Shown here piece by piece: positions 50,408 to 59,555 of a stretch of 64,000 bases of DNA; position 1 is the stretch's first letter, and every line of letters begins with the position of its first letter. This stretch comes from RUG420 sp045642465 (GTDB lineage Bacteria; Bacillota; Clostridia; Oscillospirales; Acutalibacteraceae). The stretch lies in assembly GCA_045642465.1 (NCBI GenBank), contig JAZUIY010000016.1:62001-126000 (forward strand), given 5' to 3'. Under the pieces are notes generated by a model that saw nothing but the letters and a program-made list of their open reading frames with translations, searched no databases and was not told where the DNA came from. The position numbers and the translations under genes were made by a program.

Positions 50408-51901
50408 ATGCTTTACACAAGTACCAGAGACAAGACATTGAAAGTGGAAGCTTCTGAGGCCATTACCAAGGGTATCTCCAAGGAAGGCGGCCTCTTTGTC
50501 CCATGCGAAATCCCATCACTTTCCATGGATGACTTAAAAGCCATGATTCCAATGTCCTACATTGAACGTGCAAAGAAAGTACTGTCTCTTTACCTGACAG
50601 ACTTTACCGAAGAAGAAATTGCTTACTGCGTAGAAGGCGCTTACAAAGCCGGAAAATTCAGCTCCGAAAAGGTAGCTCCATTGGCTACTTTGGAAGACGG
50701 CGTAGAAATCTTGGAATTGTTCCGCGGCCCAACCTGCGCATTCAAAGATATGGCCTTGCAGCTGCTCCCTTATTTGCTGACCACTTCTGCTAAGAAGTTT
50801 GCTCCGGATAAGGAAATTGTTATTTTGGTTGCCACCTCCGGTGACACCGGTAAGGCTGCTTTGGAAGGCTTTAAAGACGTTCCGAAGACTCGCATTTTGG
50901 TCTTCTATCCGGACAATGGCGTTTCCGCTATGCAGAAACTGCAGATGGCTACCCAGGAAGGGGAAAACGTAGCTGTTTGTGCCATTAAGGGTAACTTTGA
51001 CGACGCACAGACCGGCGTAAAGAAGATTTTCACCGATCCTCGCGTTGCCCAGAGACTGGCTGATGGCGGCATGATGTTCTCTTCCGCTAATTCCATTAAC
51101 TGGGGCCGTCTGGTACCACAGATTGTTTATTATTGTTCCGCTTACTGTGACATGATGGACAAGGGCGTTCTCTCCGCAGGGGAACCAATGAACGTAGTTG
51201 TTCCAACCGGTAACTTCGGTAACATCTTGGCTGCTTACTATGCTAAAAAGATGGGCGTGCCAATTGCCAAACTGATTTGCGCATCCAACGCCAACAATGT
51301 TTTGACCGACTTCCTCACCACCGGTACCTATGACAAGAACCGTCAGTTCTTCTGCACCACTTCTCCGTCTATGGACATTCTTATCTCCTCCAACCTGGAA
51401 CGTCTCCTGTTCCACCTTTCCGGAGAAGATGACGCCTTAATCCGTGACTGGATGACTTCCCTTACCACCGAAGGTAAGTACACTGTTTCTGACGCCGTTG
51501 CAGCAGAAATTAAGGGCCTCTTTGGCGCCGGCTGTGCTGATGACACCATGACCGCTGCCACCATTAAGGCTGCCTTTGAAGAAGACAAGTATCTTTCCGA
51601 TACCCACACCGGCGTTGCCATTAACGTTTACAAAGCATACCGTGAAGCAACCGGAGACAAGACCCCAACCGTCATTGCTTCCACCGCTTCTCCTTATAAG
51701 TTCCCGAAGAGCGTTCTTTCCGCCGTTTTGGGCCAGTGCCCTGACATGGAAGAACTGGACATGATTGACATGCTTCAGGAAAAGACCAATACCGAAATGC
51801 CAAAGCCATTGGTTGGCCTTCGCAACAAGGAAGTCCGCTTTACCAATGTCTGTGAAATTCCGGAAATGGAACAGATGGTATACGACCTGCTGGGCGTTTA
51901 A
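50408..51901 (+). CDS. thrC: Threonine synthase
   Basis: PLP enzyme that converts O-phosphohomoserine to threonine. Seen: SEAITKGISKEGGLFVP near the start, RGPTCAFKDMALQL near residue 113 with the PLP lysine, ATSGDTGKAALEGF and VPTGNFGNILAAYYA. Length 497 is of the longer (fungal/E. coli-like) class. The frame opens with TTG at 50390 but AAAGGAG fits ATG 50408. No other thr gene is adjacent; a phosphoesterase gene follows after 16 bases. Confidence 0.94.
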   Translation: MLYTSTRDKTLKVEASEAITKGISKEGGLFVPCEIPSLSMDDLKAMIPMSYIERAKKVLSLYLTDFTEEEIAYCVEGAYKAGKFSSEKVAPLATLEDGVEILELFRGPTCAFKDMALQLLPYLLTTSAKKFAPDKEIVILVATSGDTGKAALEGFKDVPKTRILVFYPDNGVSAMQKLQMATQEGENVAVCAIKGNFDDAQTGVKKIFTDPRVAQRLADGGMMFSSANSINWGRLVPQIVYYCSAYCDMMDKGVLSAGEPMNVVVPTGNFGNILAAYYAKKMGVPIAKLICASNANNVLTDFLTTGTYDKNRQFFCTTSPSMDILISSNLERLLFHLSGEDDALIRDWMTSLTTEGKYTVSDAVAAEIKGLFGAGCADDTMTAATIKAAFEEDKYLSDTHTGVAINVYKAYREATGDKTPTVIASTASPYKFPKSVLSAVLGQCPDMEELDMIDMLQEKTNTEMPKPLVGLRNKEVRFTNVCEIPEMEQMVYDLLGV

Positions 51902-51917
51902 TTAAAGGAGGCATTTC

Positions 51918-52610
51918 ATGTCCATTTTTGCCCTAGGGGATCCCCACTTGGCACTTGGCATGGACAAGCCTATGGATGTGTTCTCCGGCTGGGAGAACCA
52001 CAAAGAACGCATAGAAGAAAACTGGCTGAAACTGGTGAAACCAGAGGATACCGTGGTGCTCCCCGGGGATATTTCCTGGGCCATTAGTTTGGAGGAAGCC
52101 AAGGAAGACTTTGCCTTTTTAGACCGTCTTCCCGGCACCAAACTCATCAGCAAAGGAAACCACGACTACTGGTGGACCACCATGGCAAAAATGACCGGGT
52201 TCTTTCAGGACAACGGCTTTGATACCCTCCACATACTTCACAACAATGCGTATGTGGTAGGAGACTACGCCGTTTGTGCCACCCGGGGCTGGTTCTTTGA
52301 CGACGACTCTGCCGAATCCGAAAAGGTGTTAAACCGAGAGGTAGGCAGACTGAAAACCGCCATTGATGCCGCCTTTGCCACCGGTAAGGAACCACTGGTA
52401 TTTCTTCACTATCCACCGGTTACCAACCGGGAAGAATGCACGCCAATTATGGATGTGTTACGGACTTCCGGTGTACACCGTGTTTACTATGCGCATTTGC
52501 ATGGAAATGTCATTCCCCACGCCTTTCAGGGGGAGCGGGATGGCATTCGGTTCCAATTGGTGTCTGCCGACGCCTTACAGTTTTGTCCCATTTGCCTTGA
52601 AAAGTGCTGA
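51918..52610 (+). CDS. Metallophosphoesterase
   Basis: Calcineurin-like phosphoesterase of 230 residues. Seen: the metal motifs GDPHL near the start (Asp, His), PGDISWAISLEEA near residue 53, SKGNHDYWW near 77 and a late YYAHLHGN. This subgroup (YkuE/serine-threonine phosphatase-like with DPHL) is common in Clostridia without assigned substrate. AAAGGAGG site supports the ATG. Confidence 0.85.
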   Translation: MSIFALGDPHLALGMDKPMDVFSGWENHKERIEENWLKLVKPEDTVVLPGDISWAISLEEAKEDFAFLDRLPGTKLISKGNHDYWWTTMAKMTGFFQDNGFDTLHILHNNAYVVGDYAVCATRGWFFDDDSAESEKVLNREVGRLKTAIDAAFATGKEPLVFLHYPPVTNREECTPIMDVLRTSGVHRVYYAHLHGNVIPHAFQGERDGIRFQLVSADALQFCPICLEKC

Positions 52611-52658
52611 AAAATCGCCAAAATAAAGGAAAAAACAGTAGAAAACAAAACAAAAGTC

Positions 52659-52667
52659 TGATATAAT
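52659..52667 (+). promoter_or_regulatory. Extended -10 promoter for tig
   Basis: TGATATAAT: TG one base ahead of a perfect TATAAT (52662-52667); no clear -35. Start codon 40 bases downstream. Confidence 0.6.
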
Positions 52668-52707
52668 ATCCTAGTTTTAATAGTTACTTGAGAGGAGACT
52701 CGTTATC

Positions 52708-54177
52708 ATGAGTTTGAAATCTTCAGAAAAGATTGCTACCAACGAATACAAGTTGGAAATTTCTGTAGACGGTGCAACTCTTGCAGCCGCTGAACAGAAG
52801 GTATTTAACAAAGAAAAGAAAAACATTTCCGTACCTGGCTTCCGTAAGGGTAAGGCCACTCTTGGTATGGTAAAACGTTTCTATGGTGAAGGCGTATTCT
52901 GGAATGACGCATTTGAAGAACTCTTCCCAGAAGCTGTCGGTGCAGCTGTAGAAGAAGCAGGCCTTGAAATTGTTGACAACCCATCTGATGTAGATGTATC
53001 CGACATTTCCAAGGACGGCATCACCTTCTCCATTAAAGTAACCACTAAGCCGGAAGTAACCGTTAAGGATTACAAGGGCATTAAGGTTGAACAGCAGGAC
53101 ACCACCGTTACTGACGAAGACGTGGATGCCCGCGTAAAGGAAATCCAGGACCGCCAGGCTCGTTTCGTAGAAGCTGACCGCGCTGCTGAACTGGGCGATA
53201 TGGTAGTACTTGACTTCAAAGGCTTCGTAGATGGCAAAGCTTTTGAAGGCGGCGAAGCTGAAAGCTTCGAACTGGAACTGGGTTCCGGCCAGTTCATCCC
53301 TGGCTTCGAAGACCAGATTGTTGGTAAGAACATTGAGGAAGACTTTGACGTTAACGTTACCTTCCCTGAAGAATACACCGAAGAACTTGCCGGTAAGGAT
53401 GCAACCTTCAAGTGCAAGATTCACGCCGTAAAGGTAAAGGAACTTCCGGAACTGGATGATGACTTTGCAATGGATAACGGCTTTGACTCCCTGGACGACC
53501 TGATGAAGGGCACCAGAGAATCCTTAGAAGATGCAAAGAAGATGGATGCTGAAAACGCAGTTTCCAATGCTGTTTATGAAGCACTGGCTGACCTGGTTGA
53601 AGGCGACATCCCAGATTGCATGTACGAACGTCAGATTGACGACTCCCTCAACGAATTTGCATATAACATGCAGGCTCAGGGCATTGACCTTCAGTCTTAT
53701 CTCCAGTTCACCGGTACTGACGAAGCAGCTCTTCGTGAAACCTTCCGTGAACAGGCTGAAAAGCAGGTTAAGTGCCGTCTTGCCTTGGAAAAGATTGCAG
53801 AACTGGAAAAGGTTACTGTATCTGACGAAGACGTAGAAGCCGAATACGAAAAGATGGCTCAGAACTACGGTATGGATGTAGAACAGCTGAAGAAGTATGT
53901 TACCCCAGCTGACGTTACCGCAGATTTGAAGACCACCAAGGCTTTGGACGTTATCAAGGCTGCTGCGGATGTTTCCGGCGCTAAGAAGGCTCCAGCTAAG
54001 AAGGCCGCTGCCAAGAAGGCTCCAGCTAAGAAGGCTGCCGAAAAGAAAGATGCTGCAGAAGACCTGAACGCCATGACCAAGGCTCAGCTTCAGGAATACG
54101 CTGCTGAAAAGGGCGTAGAAGTAAAGGCCTCCATGACCAAGGCTGCTATGATTGAAGCAATTGAAGCAGCAAAATAA
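52708..54177 (+). CDS. tig: Trigger factor with lysine/alanine-rich linker and SAP/Rho_N-like tail
   Basis: Ribosome-bound chaperone and prolyl isomerase. Seen: the N-terminal ribosome-binding domain with VPGFRKGKATLGMVKRFYGE near residue 42 (the GFRxGKxP loop, with Ala for the usual Pro), the FKBP domain (about 150-245, GDMVVLDFKGFVDGKAF) and the helical chaperone domain to about 420. Family members usually end near 430; this one has 489. The extra part is AKKAPAKK-type repeats (about 425-447) and then a helical module (LNAMTKAQLQEYAAEKGVEV, KAAMIEAIEAAK) that looks like a SAP or Rho_N fold. AGAGGAG site supports the ATG. Confidence 0.93.
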   Translation: MSLKSSEKIATNEYKLEISVDGATLAAAEQKVFNKEKKNISVPGFRKGKATLGMVKRFYGEGVFWNDAFEELFPEAVGAAVEEAGLEIVDNPSDVDVSDISKDGITFSIKVTTKPEVTVKDYKGIKVEQQDTTVTDEDVDARVKEIQDRQARFVEADRAAELGDMVVLDFKGFVDGKAFEGGEAESFELELGSGQFIPGFEDQIVGKNIEEDFDVNVTFPEEYTEELAGKDATFKCKIHAVKVKELPELDDDFAMDNGFDSLDDLMKGTRESLEDAKKMDAENAVSNAVYEALADLVEGDIPDCMYERQIDDSLNEFAYNMQAQGIDLQSYLQFTGTDEAALRETFREQAEKQVKCRLALEKIAELEKVTVSDEDVEAEYEKMAQNYGMDVEQLKKYVTPADVTADLKTTKALDVIKAAADVSGAKKAPAKKAAAKKAPAKKAAEKKDAAEDLNAMTKAQLQEYAAEKGVEVKASMTKAAMIEAIEAAK

Positions 54178-54229
54178 TCGGTTTTAACGACTGTACTCTT
54201 TTTCACAAAACCAAACAAAACAAAAAGGA

Positions 54230-54258
54230 AGGCGGCGGGTAAATCTCGCCGCTTTTTG
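54230..54258 (+). terminator. Terminator after tig
   Basis: GCGGCG (54232-54237) and CGCCGC (54247-54252) followed by TTTTTG. Confidence 0.75.
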
Positions 54259-54277
54259 TGACCAAGGAGGTTACATT

Positions 54278-54871
54278 ATGCCATTAGTTCCGAACATTAT
54301 TGAAACCACCAGCCGTGGAGAACGCTCCATGGATATTTTCACCCGTCTGTTAGATGACCGCATTATTGTGCTCTCTGACGAAGTAAATGCTGCTACTGCC
54401 AGCATTGTCGTAGCTGAACTGCTTTACTTAGAAGGTCAGGACTCCGAAAAGGACATCAGCTTCTACATCAACTCCCCGGGCGGATCCGTTTCTGACGGTC
54501 TTGCCATTTACGACACCATGAAATACATCAAGTGCGATGTATCTACCATCTGCGTAGGTATGGCTGCCAGCATGGGCGCCTTTTTACTCTCCGCAGGTAC
54601 CAAAGGAAAGCGCTACGCTCTTCCAAATGCCGAAATCATGATTCATCAGCCACTCATCGGCGGCGAACGTGGCATTGGCGGCCAGTGCTCTGACGTACAG
54701 ATTGCAGCTAAAAACCTGCAGCGTACCAAGGACAGACTGAATGCCATTCTTGCTGAAAACACCGGCAAGACTCTGGAAGAAGTGGAACGCGACACCGACC
54801 GTAACAACTGGCTCACTGCTGAAGAAGCCAAGGCTTACGGCATTATTGATGAAGTAATTTCCAACCGATAA
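54278..54871 (+). CDS. clpP: ATP-dependent Clp protease proteolytic subunit
   Basis: Serine protease that forms the 14-mer chamber of ClpXP. Seen: PLVPNIIETTSRGERSMDIF at the start, GMAASMGAFLLSAG near residue 95 with the catalytic serine, MIHQPLIGG with the histidine near 122, and DTDRNNWLTAEEA with the aspartate near 172. Length 197. GGAGGT site supports the ATG. clpX follows after 18 bases; no CtsR or CIRCE box is seen ahead of it. Confidence 0.97.
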   Translation: MPLVPNIIETTSRGERSMDIFTRLLDDRIIVLSDEVNAATASIVVAELLYLEGQDSEKDISFYINSPGGSVSDGLAIYDTMKYIKCDVSTICVGMAASMGAFLLSAGTKGKRYALPNAEIMIHQPLIGGERGIGGQCSDVQIAAKNLQRTKDRLNAILAENTGKTLEEVERDTDRNNWLTAEEAKAYGIIDEVISNR

Positions 54872-54889
54872 TTCACGGAGGTGAACCCA

Positions 54890-56209
54890 GTGCCGAAAGA
54901 CACTTCTATTCGCTGCTCATTCTGTGGAAAAACCCAGGATCAGGTAGGTCGTCTCATTGCCGGTCAAGGCGTTTATATTTGTGACGAATGCGTAGAACTT
55001 TGCAGCGACATCATCTTTGAAGAGTATGACGAAGAACCGAAGCAGAAGGCCAAGGCTTCCAAAGAAACCAAAGCCCTTCTGACTCCGGAAGAAATAAAAA
55101 TCAAATTAGACGAATACGTAATTGGTCAGGAACAGGCAAAAATCACTTTGTCTGTTGCCGTATATAACCACTACAAGCGTATTTTCTACGGAGATTCTTT
55201 AGACGTAGAACTGCAGAAGTCCAATGTATTGATGCTGGGTCCTACCGGTGTTGGTAAGACCATGTTAGCTCAGACACTGGCCCGTATTCTGGATGTACCG
55301 TTTGCCATTGCAGACGCCACCACCTTAACCGAAGCCGGTTACGTTGGGGAAGACGTAGAAAACATTTTGCTCCGTCTCATTCAGGCTGCTGATTTCGACG
55401 TAGAAAAAGCAGAAATGGGTATTATCTACGTAGATGAAATTGATAAGATTTCCAGAAAGTCAGAAAACCCATCCATTACCAGAGACGTTAGTGGGGAAGG
55501 CGTACAGCAGGCCCTGCTGAAAATTTTGGAAGGTACCACTGCCAATGTTCCGCCACAGGGTGGCCGGAAACATCCGCAGCAGGAATTCATCCAGATTGAC
55601 ACCTCCAATATCCTCTTTATCTGCGGCGGTGCCTTTGACGGCATTCAGAAGATTGTAGATAAGCGCCAAAGTAAAGGCGGCGTAGGCTTCGGTGCAGAAC
55701 TGAAGACTGCCAAGGATATGGAACTGTCGGAAGCCTATGCACAGGTTATTCCACAGGATTTGGTGAAGTTCGGTCTCATTCCGGAACTGGTAGGCCGTAT
55801 TCCGGTCATTACCGCTTTGGAAGACCTGGACGAAGACGCTTTGGTCCGCATTTTGAAGGAACCGAAGAACGCACTGACCAAGCAGTATCAGGGCCTGTTC
55901 CAAATGGACAAGGTAGACCTGAAATTTGAGGATGACGCCCTTCGGGCCATGGCCAAGGAAACCCTGGAAAAGAAAACCGGCGCCCGTGGTCTCCGGGGTG
56001 TAATGGAATCCGTTCTGCAGCCAATCATGTATAAAACACCATCTGACTACACCATTGAAACGGTTACCATTACCGAAGATGCGGTTACCAAACGGGCAGA
56101 AGCAAACATTGTCCGTAACCCTTCTAAACAGAAGCCGGAACCGCTGACCATAGAAGCACCATCCAAGGAAAACGCCAAATCGCCAAGACGCAAAGGCTTT
56201 GCCGGATAA
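54890..56209 (+). CDS. clpX: ATP-dependent Clp protease ATP-binding subunit ClpX
   Basis: AAA+ unfoldase for ClpP. Seen: the N-terminal zinc domain CSFCGKTQDQVGRLIAG and CDECVELC, Walker A GPTGVGKTMLAQTLA near residue 118, Walker B IIYVDEIDKI, sensor and IGF-type ClpP loop region (KGGVGFGAEL). Length 439 from GTG 54890, which the ACGGAGG site at 54875 favours over the GTG at 54881. A hairpin terminator follows. Confidence 0.95.
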   Translation: MPKDTSIRCSFCGKTQDQVGRLIAGQGVYICDECVELCSDIIFEEYDEEPKQKAKASKETKALLTPEEIKIKLDEYVIGQEQAKITLSVAVYNHYKRIFYGDSLDVELQKSNVLMLGPTGVGKTMLAQTLARILDVPFAIADATTLTEAGYVGEDVENILLRLIQAADFDVEKAEMGIIYVDEIDKISRKSENPSITRDVSGEGVQQALLKILEGTTANVPPQGGRKHPQQEFIQIDTSNILFICGGAFDGIQKIVDKRQSKGGVGFGAELKTAKDMELSEAYAQVIPQDLVKFGLIPELVGRIPVITALEDLDEDALVRILKEPKNALTKQYQGLFQMDKVDLKFEDDALRAMAKETLEKKTGARGLRGVMESVLQPIMYKTPSDYTIETVTITEDAVTKRAEANIVRNPSKQKPEPLTIEAPSKENAKSPRRKGFAG

Positions 56210-56218
56210 GAAAAACGG

Positions 56219-56255
56219 AAATGGAACTGTCCCTCAAAAGACAGTTCCATTTTTA
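56219..56255 (+). terminator. Terminator between clpX and lon
   Basis: ATGGAACTGTC (56221-56231) and GACAGTTCCAT (56240-56250), then TTTTT. Only 20 bases ahead of lon. Confidence 0.85.
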
Positions 56256-56274
56256 AGTAAAAGGAAGTGAAATA

Positions 56275-58608
56275 ATGGATCAAAAAGTTTATGCAATTCC
56301 AGTGGTAGCACTGCGGGGCCTGGTGGTATTTCCGGGCATGGTGCTGCATTTTGACGTTGCACGAACCAAGTCCATTAATGCAATAGAAGCGGCCATGGAT
56401 TTTGGTCAGAAGTTATTTTTGACCTCCCAGAAGGACCCGAAAATTGATAACCCAACTTTTGACGACGTCTACACCATGGGTACGGTGGCCAATATCCGCC
56501 AGGTCATTAACCTGCCGGACAGCCACAACCTGCGGGTTATTGTAGAAGGGGAGTCCAGAGCCAAAATTGACCAGGGCTTCGTTGGCAACTTTATGTATGC
56601 CGACGTCACCTTGAAGCCGGACATGGAGTTCGGGGAAGAATACGGGGACTACGAAGCTGCCCTGATTCAAAAGACCCACGACCTGTTCCAGGAATATGTG
56701 AACCTGAATCCGCGGATGACCCCAGACGTTATGCTGCGGGTAGTGGCAGACGACACCGCCGGCGGCGTGGCTGACTATTTGGCCAGCGTGCTGGCTTTGG
56801 ATTTGCCACAGAAGCAGGAAGTACTGGAGCAGGAACATCCACTGCGCCGGTTGGAAGCCATCTGCAGCTTGATTTCCGAAGCCGTGGCCATGCTGAAACT
56901 GGAACGGGAAATTGCTCAAAAAGTGGAAAAGAACATGGACGAAAGCCAGAAGGAATACTACCTTCGGGAACAGATGCGTGTGCTTTCCGAAGAACTGGAC
57001 GGCAACGAAGACCAGAGTGAAATTGACGACTATAAGGCAAAAATCAATGCTATTGCCTCTCTGGATGAGCGGGGCAAGAAAAAGCTGCTGAAGGAAGTAG
57101 ACCGTTTGCAGAAAATGGGAAATCAGGCCGCAGCAGAAACCGCCGTCATCCGCACTTATTTGGATACGGTTTTGGATTTGCCTTGGGATATTAGCACCGA
57201 AGATAACCTGGATTTGGTGGAAGCCAGAACCGTTTTAGACGGAGACCACTACGGCCTTACCGAGGTAAAGGACCGCATTATTGAACTCCTGGCTGTGCGG
57301 AAGCTGGCACCGGACATTACCGGTCAGATTATCTGCTTGGTAGGCCCTCCGGGCGTGGGGAAAACCAGCATTGCTCAGTCCTTGGCCAAGTCCATGGGCA
57401 GAAAGTATGCCCGCATTGCCTTGGGCGGCGTTCATGACGAAGCCGAAATCCGCGGCCATAGAAAAACCTACATTGGTTCTATGCCGGGCCGGATTATGGC
57501 TGCTATGAAGGATGCCGGTTCCAACAACCCGTTAATCCTCTTAGACGAAATTGATAAAATGGCTTCCGACATGCGTGGCGATCCAGCCTCTGCCATGTTG
57601 GAAGTACTGGACGGAGAACAGAACAAAACTTTCGCCGACCACTACATTGAATTGCCATTTGACCTTTCCAAAGTACTGTTCATTACCACGGCCAATGACA
57701 AGAGCCAGATTCCGGCTCCATTGCTGGACCGTATGGAAGTCATTGAACTCTACAGTTATACTGCGGAAGAAAAGTTCCATATTGCCAAAGAACATTTGGT
57801 GCCAAAGGCCATTCGCCGTCATGGGCTTTTGAAGAAGCAGTTGAAATTTACCGACAAGGCTTTGGAACATATTATTGCTGACTACACCAAAGAAGCCGGT
57901 GTCCGTGTTTTGGAACGGAAAATCAACGACATCTGCCGCAAATGCTGCATGCAGGTGGTAGAGAATCCGGACTTCAAGATGAGTGTAAAAATTTCGGATT
58001 TGGAAGGCCTCTTAGGCGCACCGAAGTTCCATGAAACTGTGAGTCTGGAAGATGAAGTTGGGGTAACCAACGGACTGGCTTGGACTGCAGTAGGCGGGGA
58101 ACTTCTGAAGGTGGAGGCCGCCATTATGAAGGGTACCGGTACGGTGGAATTGACCGGTTCCTTAGGCGACGTTATGAAGGAATCTGCCAAGGCTGCCGTA
58201 AGTTACTTACGGACCCATGCAGACACCTTTGGCCTTCCGGAAGACTTCTACAAAGAAAACGACATCCACATTCACGTGCCGGAAGGGGCTACGCCTAAGG
58301 ATGGCCCATCTGCCGGTGTCACCATTGCCACCAGCTTGCTTTCTGCCTTGACCGGAAAGCCGGTAGACGGCAGTGTGGCCATGACCGGTGAAATTTCCTT
58401 AACCGGTAGGGTAATGCCAATTGGCGGCCTCAGAGAGAAAACCATGGCTGCCTACAAGGCTGGCATTGAAACCATTATTATTCCAAAGGACAATGTAGCT
58501 GACCTGAAGGATGTAGACCCGGTGGTAAAGGAACATGTAACCTTCTTACCGGTGTCCGCTTTACATCAGGTCTTTGACCGTGCCATTGAGAGAGGAAACA
58601 GACCATGA
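56275..58608 (+). CDS. lon: ATP-dependent protease Lon
   Basis: AAA+ serine protease for misfolded proteins. Domain order seen: LON substrate domain (about 1-200, VVALRGLVVFPGMVLHFDV), coiled middle, Walker A GPPGVGKTSIAQSLA near residue 358, LLDEIDKM, and the protease domain with DGPSAGVTIATSL near 677 (serine) and GGLREKTMAAYKAG near 720 (lysine). Length 777. GGAAG site supports the ATG. engB starts inside its stop (4-base overlap). Confidence 0.96.
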   Translation: MDQKVYAIPVVALRGLVVFPGMVLHFDVARTKSINAIEAAMDFGQKLFLTSQKDPKIDNPTFDDVYTMGTVANIRQVINLPDSHNLRVIVEGESRAKIDQGFVGNFMYADVTLKPDMEFGEEYGDYEAALIQKTHDLFQEYVNLNPRMTPDVMLRVVADDTAGGVADYLASVLALDLPQKQEVLEQEHPLRRLEAICSLISEAVAMLKLEREIAQKVEKNMDESQKEYYLREQMRVLSEELDGNEDQSEIDDYKAKINAIASLDERGKKKLLKEVDRLQKMGNQAAAETAVIRTYLDTVLDLPWDISTEDNLDLVEARTVLDGDHYGLTEVKDRIIELLAVRKLAPDITGQIICLVGPPGVGKTSIAQSLAKSMGRKYARIALGGVHDEAEIRGHRKTYIGSMPGRIMAAMKDAGSNNPLILLDEIDKMASDMRGDPASAMLEVLDGEQNKTFADHYIELPFDLSKVLFITTANDKSQIPAPLLDRMEVIELYSYTAEEKFHIAKEHLVPKAIRRHGLLKKQLKFTDKALEHIIADYTKEAGVRVLERKINDICRKCCMQVVENPDFKMSVKISDLEGLLGAPKFHETVSLEDEVGVTNGLAWTAVGGELLKVEAAIMKGTGTVELTGSLGDVMKESAKAAVSYLRTHADTFGLPEDFYKENDIHIHVPEGATPKDGPSAGVTIATSLLSALTGKPVDGSVAMTGEISLTGRVMPIGGLREKTMAAYKAGIETIIIPKDNVADLKDVDPVVKEHVTFLPVSALHQVFDRAIERGNRP

Positions 58609-59183
58609 GATTCGACAACGTAACTTTTGAAGCTTCTTACGGTTTATATAAGCAGATTCCTGCATCAAAGGACCCGGAAATTGTTTTTTCCGGCCACTCC
58701 AATGTAGGGAAGTCTTCCTTAATCAACAAGGTGTTAAACCGAAAGAACTTGGCCCGTGTTTCTGCTCAGCCGGGAAAAACCATTACCATTAATTTCTATA
58801 AGGGTGACGGTTATAAACTGGTGGATTTGCCGGGCTATGGCTACGCCAAAGCATCCCAGGCAGAACGAAACCGCTGGGGCGGCATGATCAACGAATATCT
58901 GACGGATGACAGAAATATTAAACTGGTTATCCAGCTCATAGATATGCGTCATGCACCAACCAAGGATGACTTGCAGATGCTGGACTTCTTGTTCCAGACC
59001 AACGAGCACTTCATTATTGCCCTCACCAAGTGCGACAAGCTGAACAAAACCGAGTTCGAAAAGTGCTTGGCAGAGCGCACGGATGAAACCGCTGCCTTTG
59101 GCCCAATGGCCATTATTCCGTTCTCCGCTACCAAGGGGACAGGGGTAGAAAGCATTCGCACCTACATGGCCAATGCCCTGTAA
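58605..59183 (+). CDS. engB: Ribosome biogenesis GTP-binding protein EngB (YsxC/YihA)
   Basis: Essential small GTPase for 50S assembly. Seen: SGHSNVGKSSLINKVLNRKN near residue 28 (P-loop), GKTITINFYK, DLPGYGYAKA (G3) near 73, TKCDKL (G4) near 142 and SATKGTG (G5). Length 192. ATG overlaps the lon stop, a constant lon-engB pairing in Bacillota. Confidence 0.95.
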   Translation: MRFDNVTFEASYGLYKQIPASKDPEIVFSGHSNVGKSSLINKVLNRKNLARVSAQPGKTITINFYKGDGYKLVDLPGYGYAKASQAERNRWGGMINEYLTDDRNIKLVIQLIDMRHAPTKDDLQMLDFLFQTNEHFIIALTKCDKLNKTEFEKCLAERTDETAAFGPMAIIPFSATKGTGVESIRTYMANAL

Positions 59184-59266
59184 CTTTCACGCACTAAAGT
59201 TTTACGCTTTACAACGCGAAACAGCAGTGATAAAATGAGAATAATCTTGCAAGGAGGAAACCGTTT

Positions 59267-59554
59267 ATGCAGAAGATGAAAAACGAAGCCAACATTGACT
59301 TCCTCTATGAAGCAATTCTTTCTCTGGAATCAAAGGAAGAGTGTGCTGCTTTCTTTACCGACCTTTGTACCGTAAACGAACTGCAGTCCATTTCCCAGCG
59401 TGTGGTTGTGGCAAAGATGCTGAAAGAAAACCATGTTTACAGTGACATTGCCAATGCCACCGGTGCCTCTACCGCCACCATTTCCCGCGTGAACCGTTCT
59501 CTCAGTTACGGCGAAGGCGGATACGATATTGTATTTGGAAGAATCGAGAAATAA
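59267..59554 (+). CDS. YerC/YecD-family TrpR-like DNA-binding protein
   Basis: 95-residue helical protein of the TrpR-related YerC/YecD family. Seen: LSLESKEECAAFFTDLCTVN, QSISQRVVVAKMLKEN and a helix-turn-helix with YSDIANATGASTATISRVNR near residue 60. Target genes of the family are unknown. AAGGAGG site supports the ATG. hslO begins one base after its stop codon. Confidence 0.88.
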   Translation: MQKMKNEANIDFLYEAILSLESKEECAAFFTDLCTVNELQSISQRVVVAKMLKENHVYSDIANATGASTATISRVNRSLSYGEGGYDIVFGRIEK

Positions 59555-59555
59555 C

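Noticed and set aside
53985..54050. Repeat of GCTCCAGCTAAGAAGGC as a recombination or CRISPR-like array
   Set aside because: It codes for the AKKAP blocks of the trigger factor tail; no spacers.
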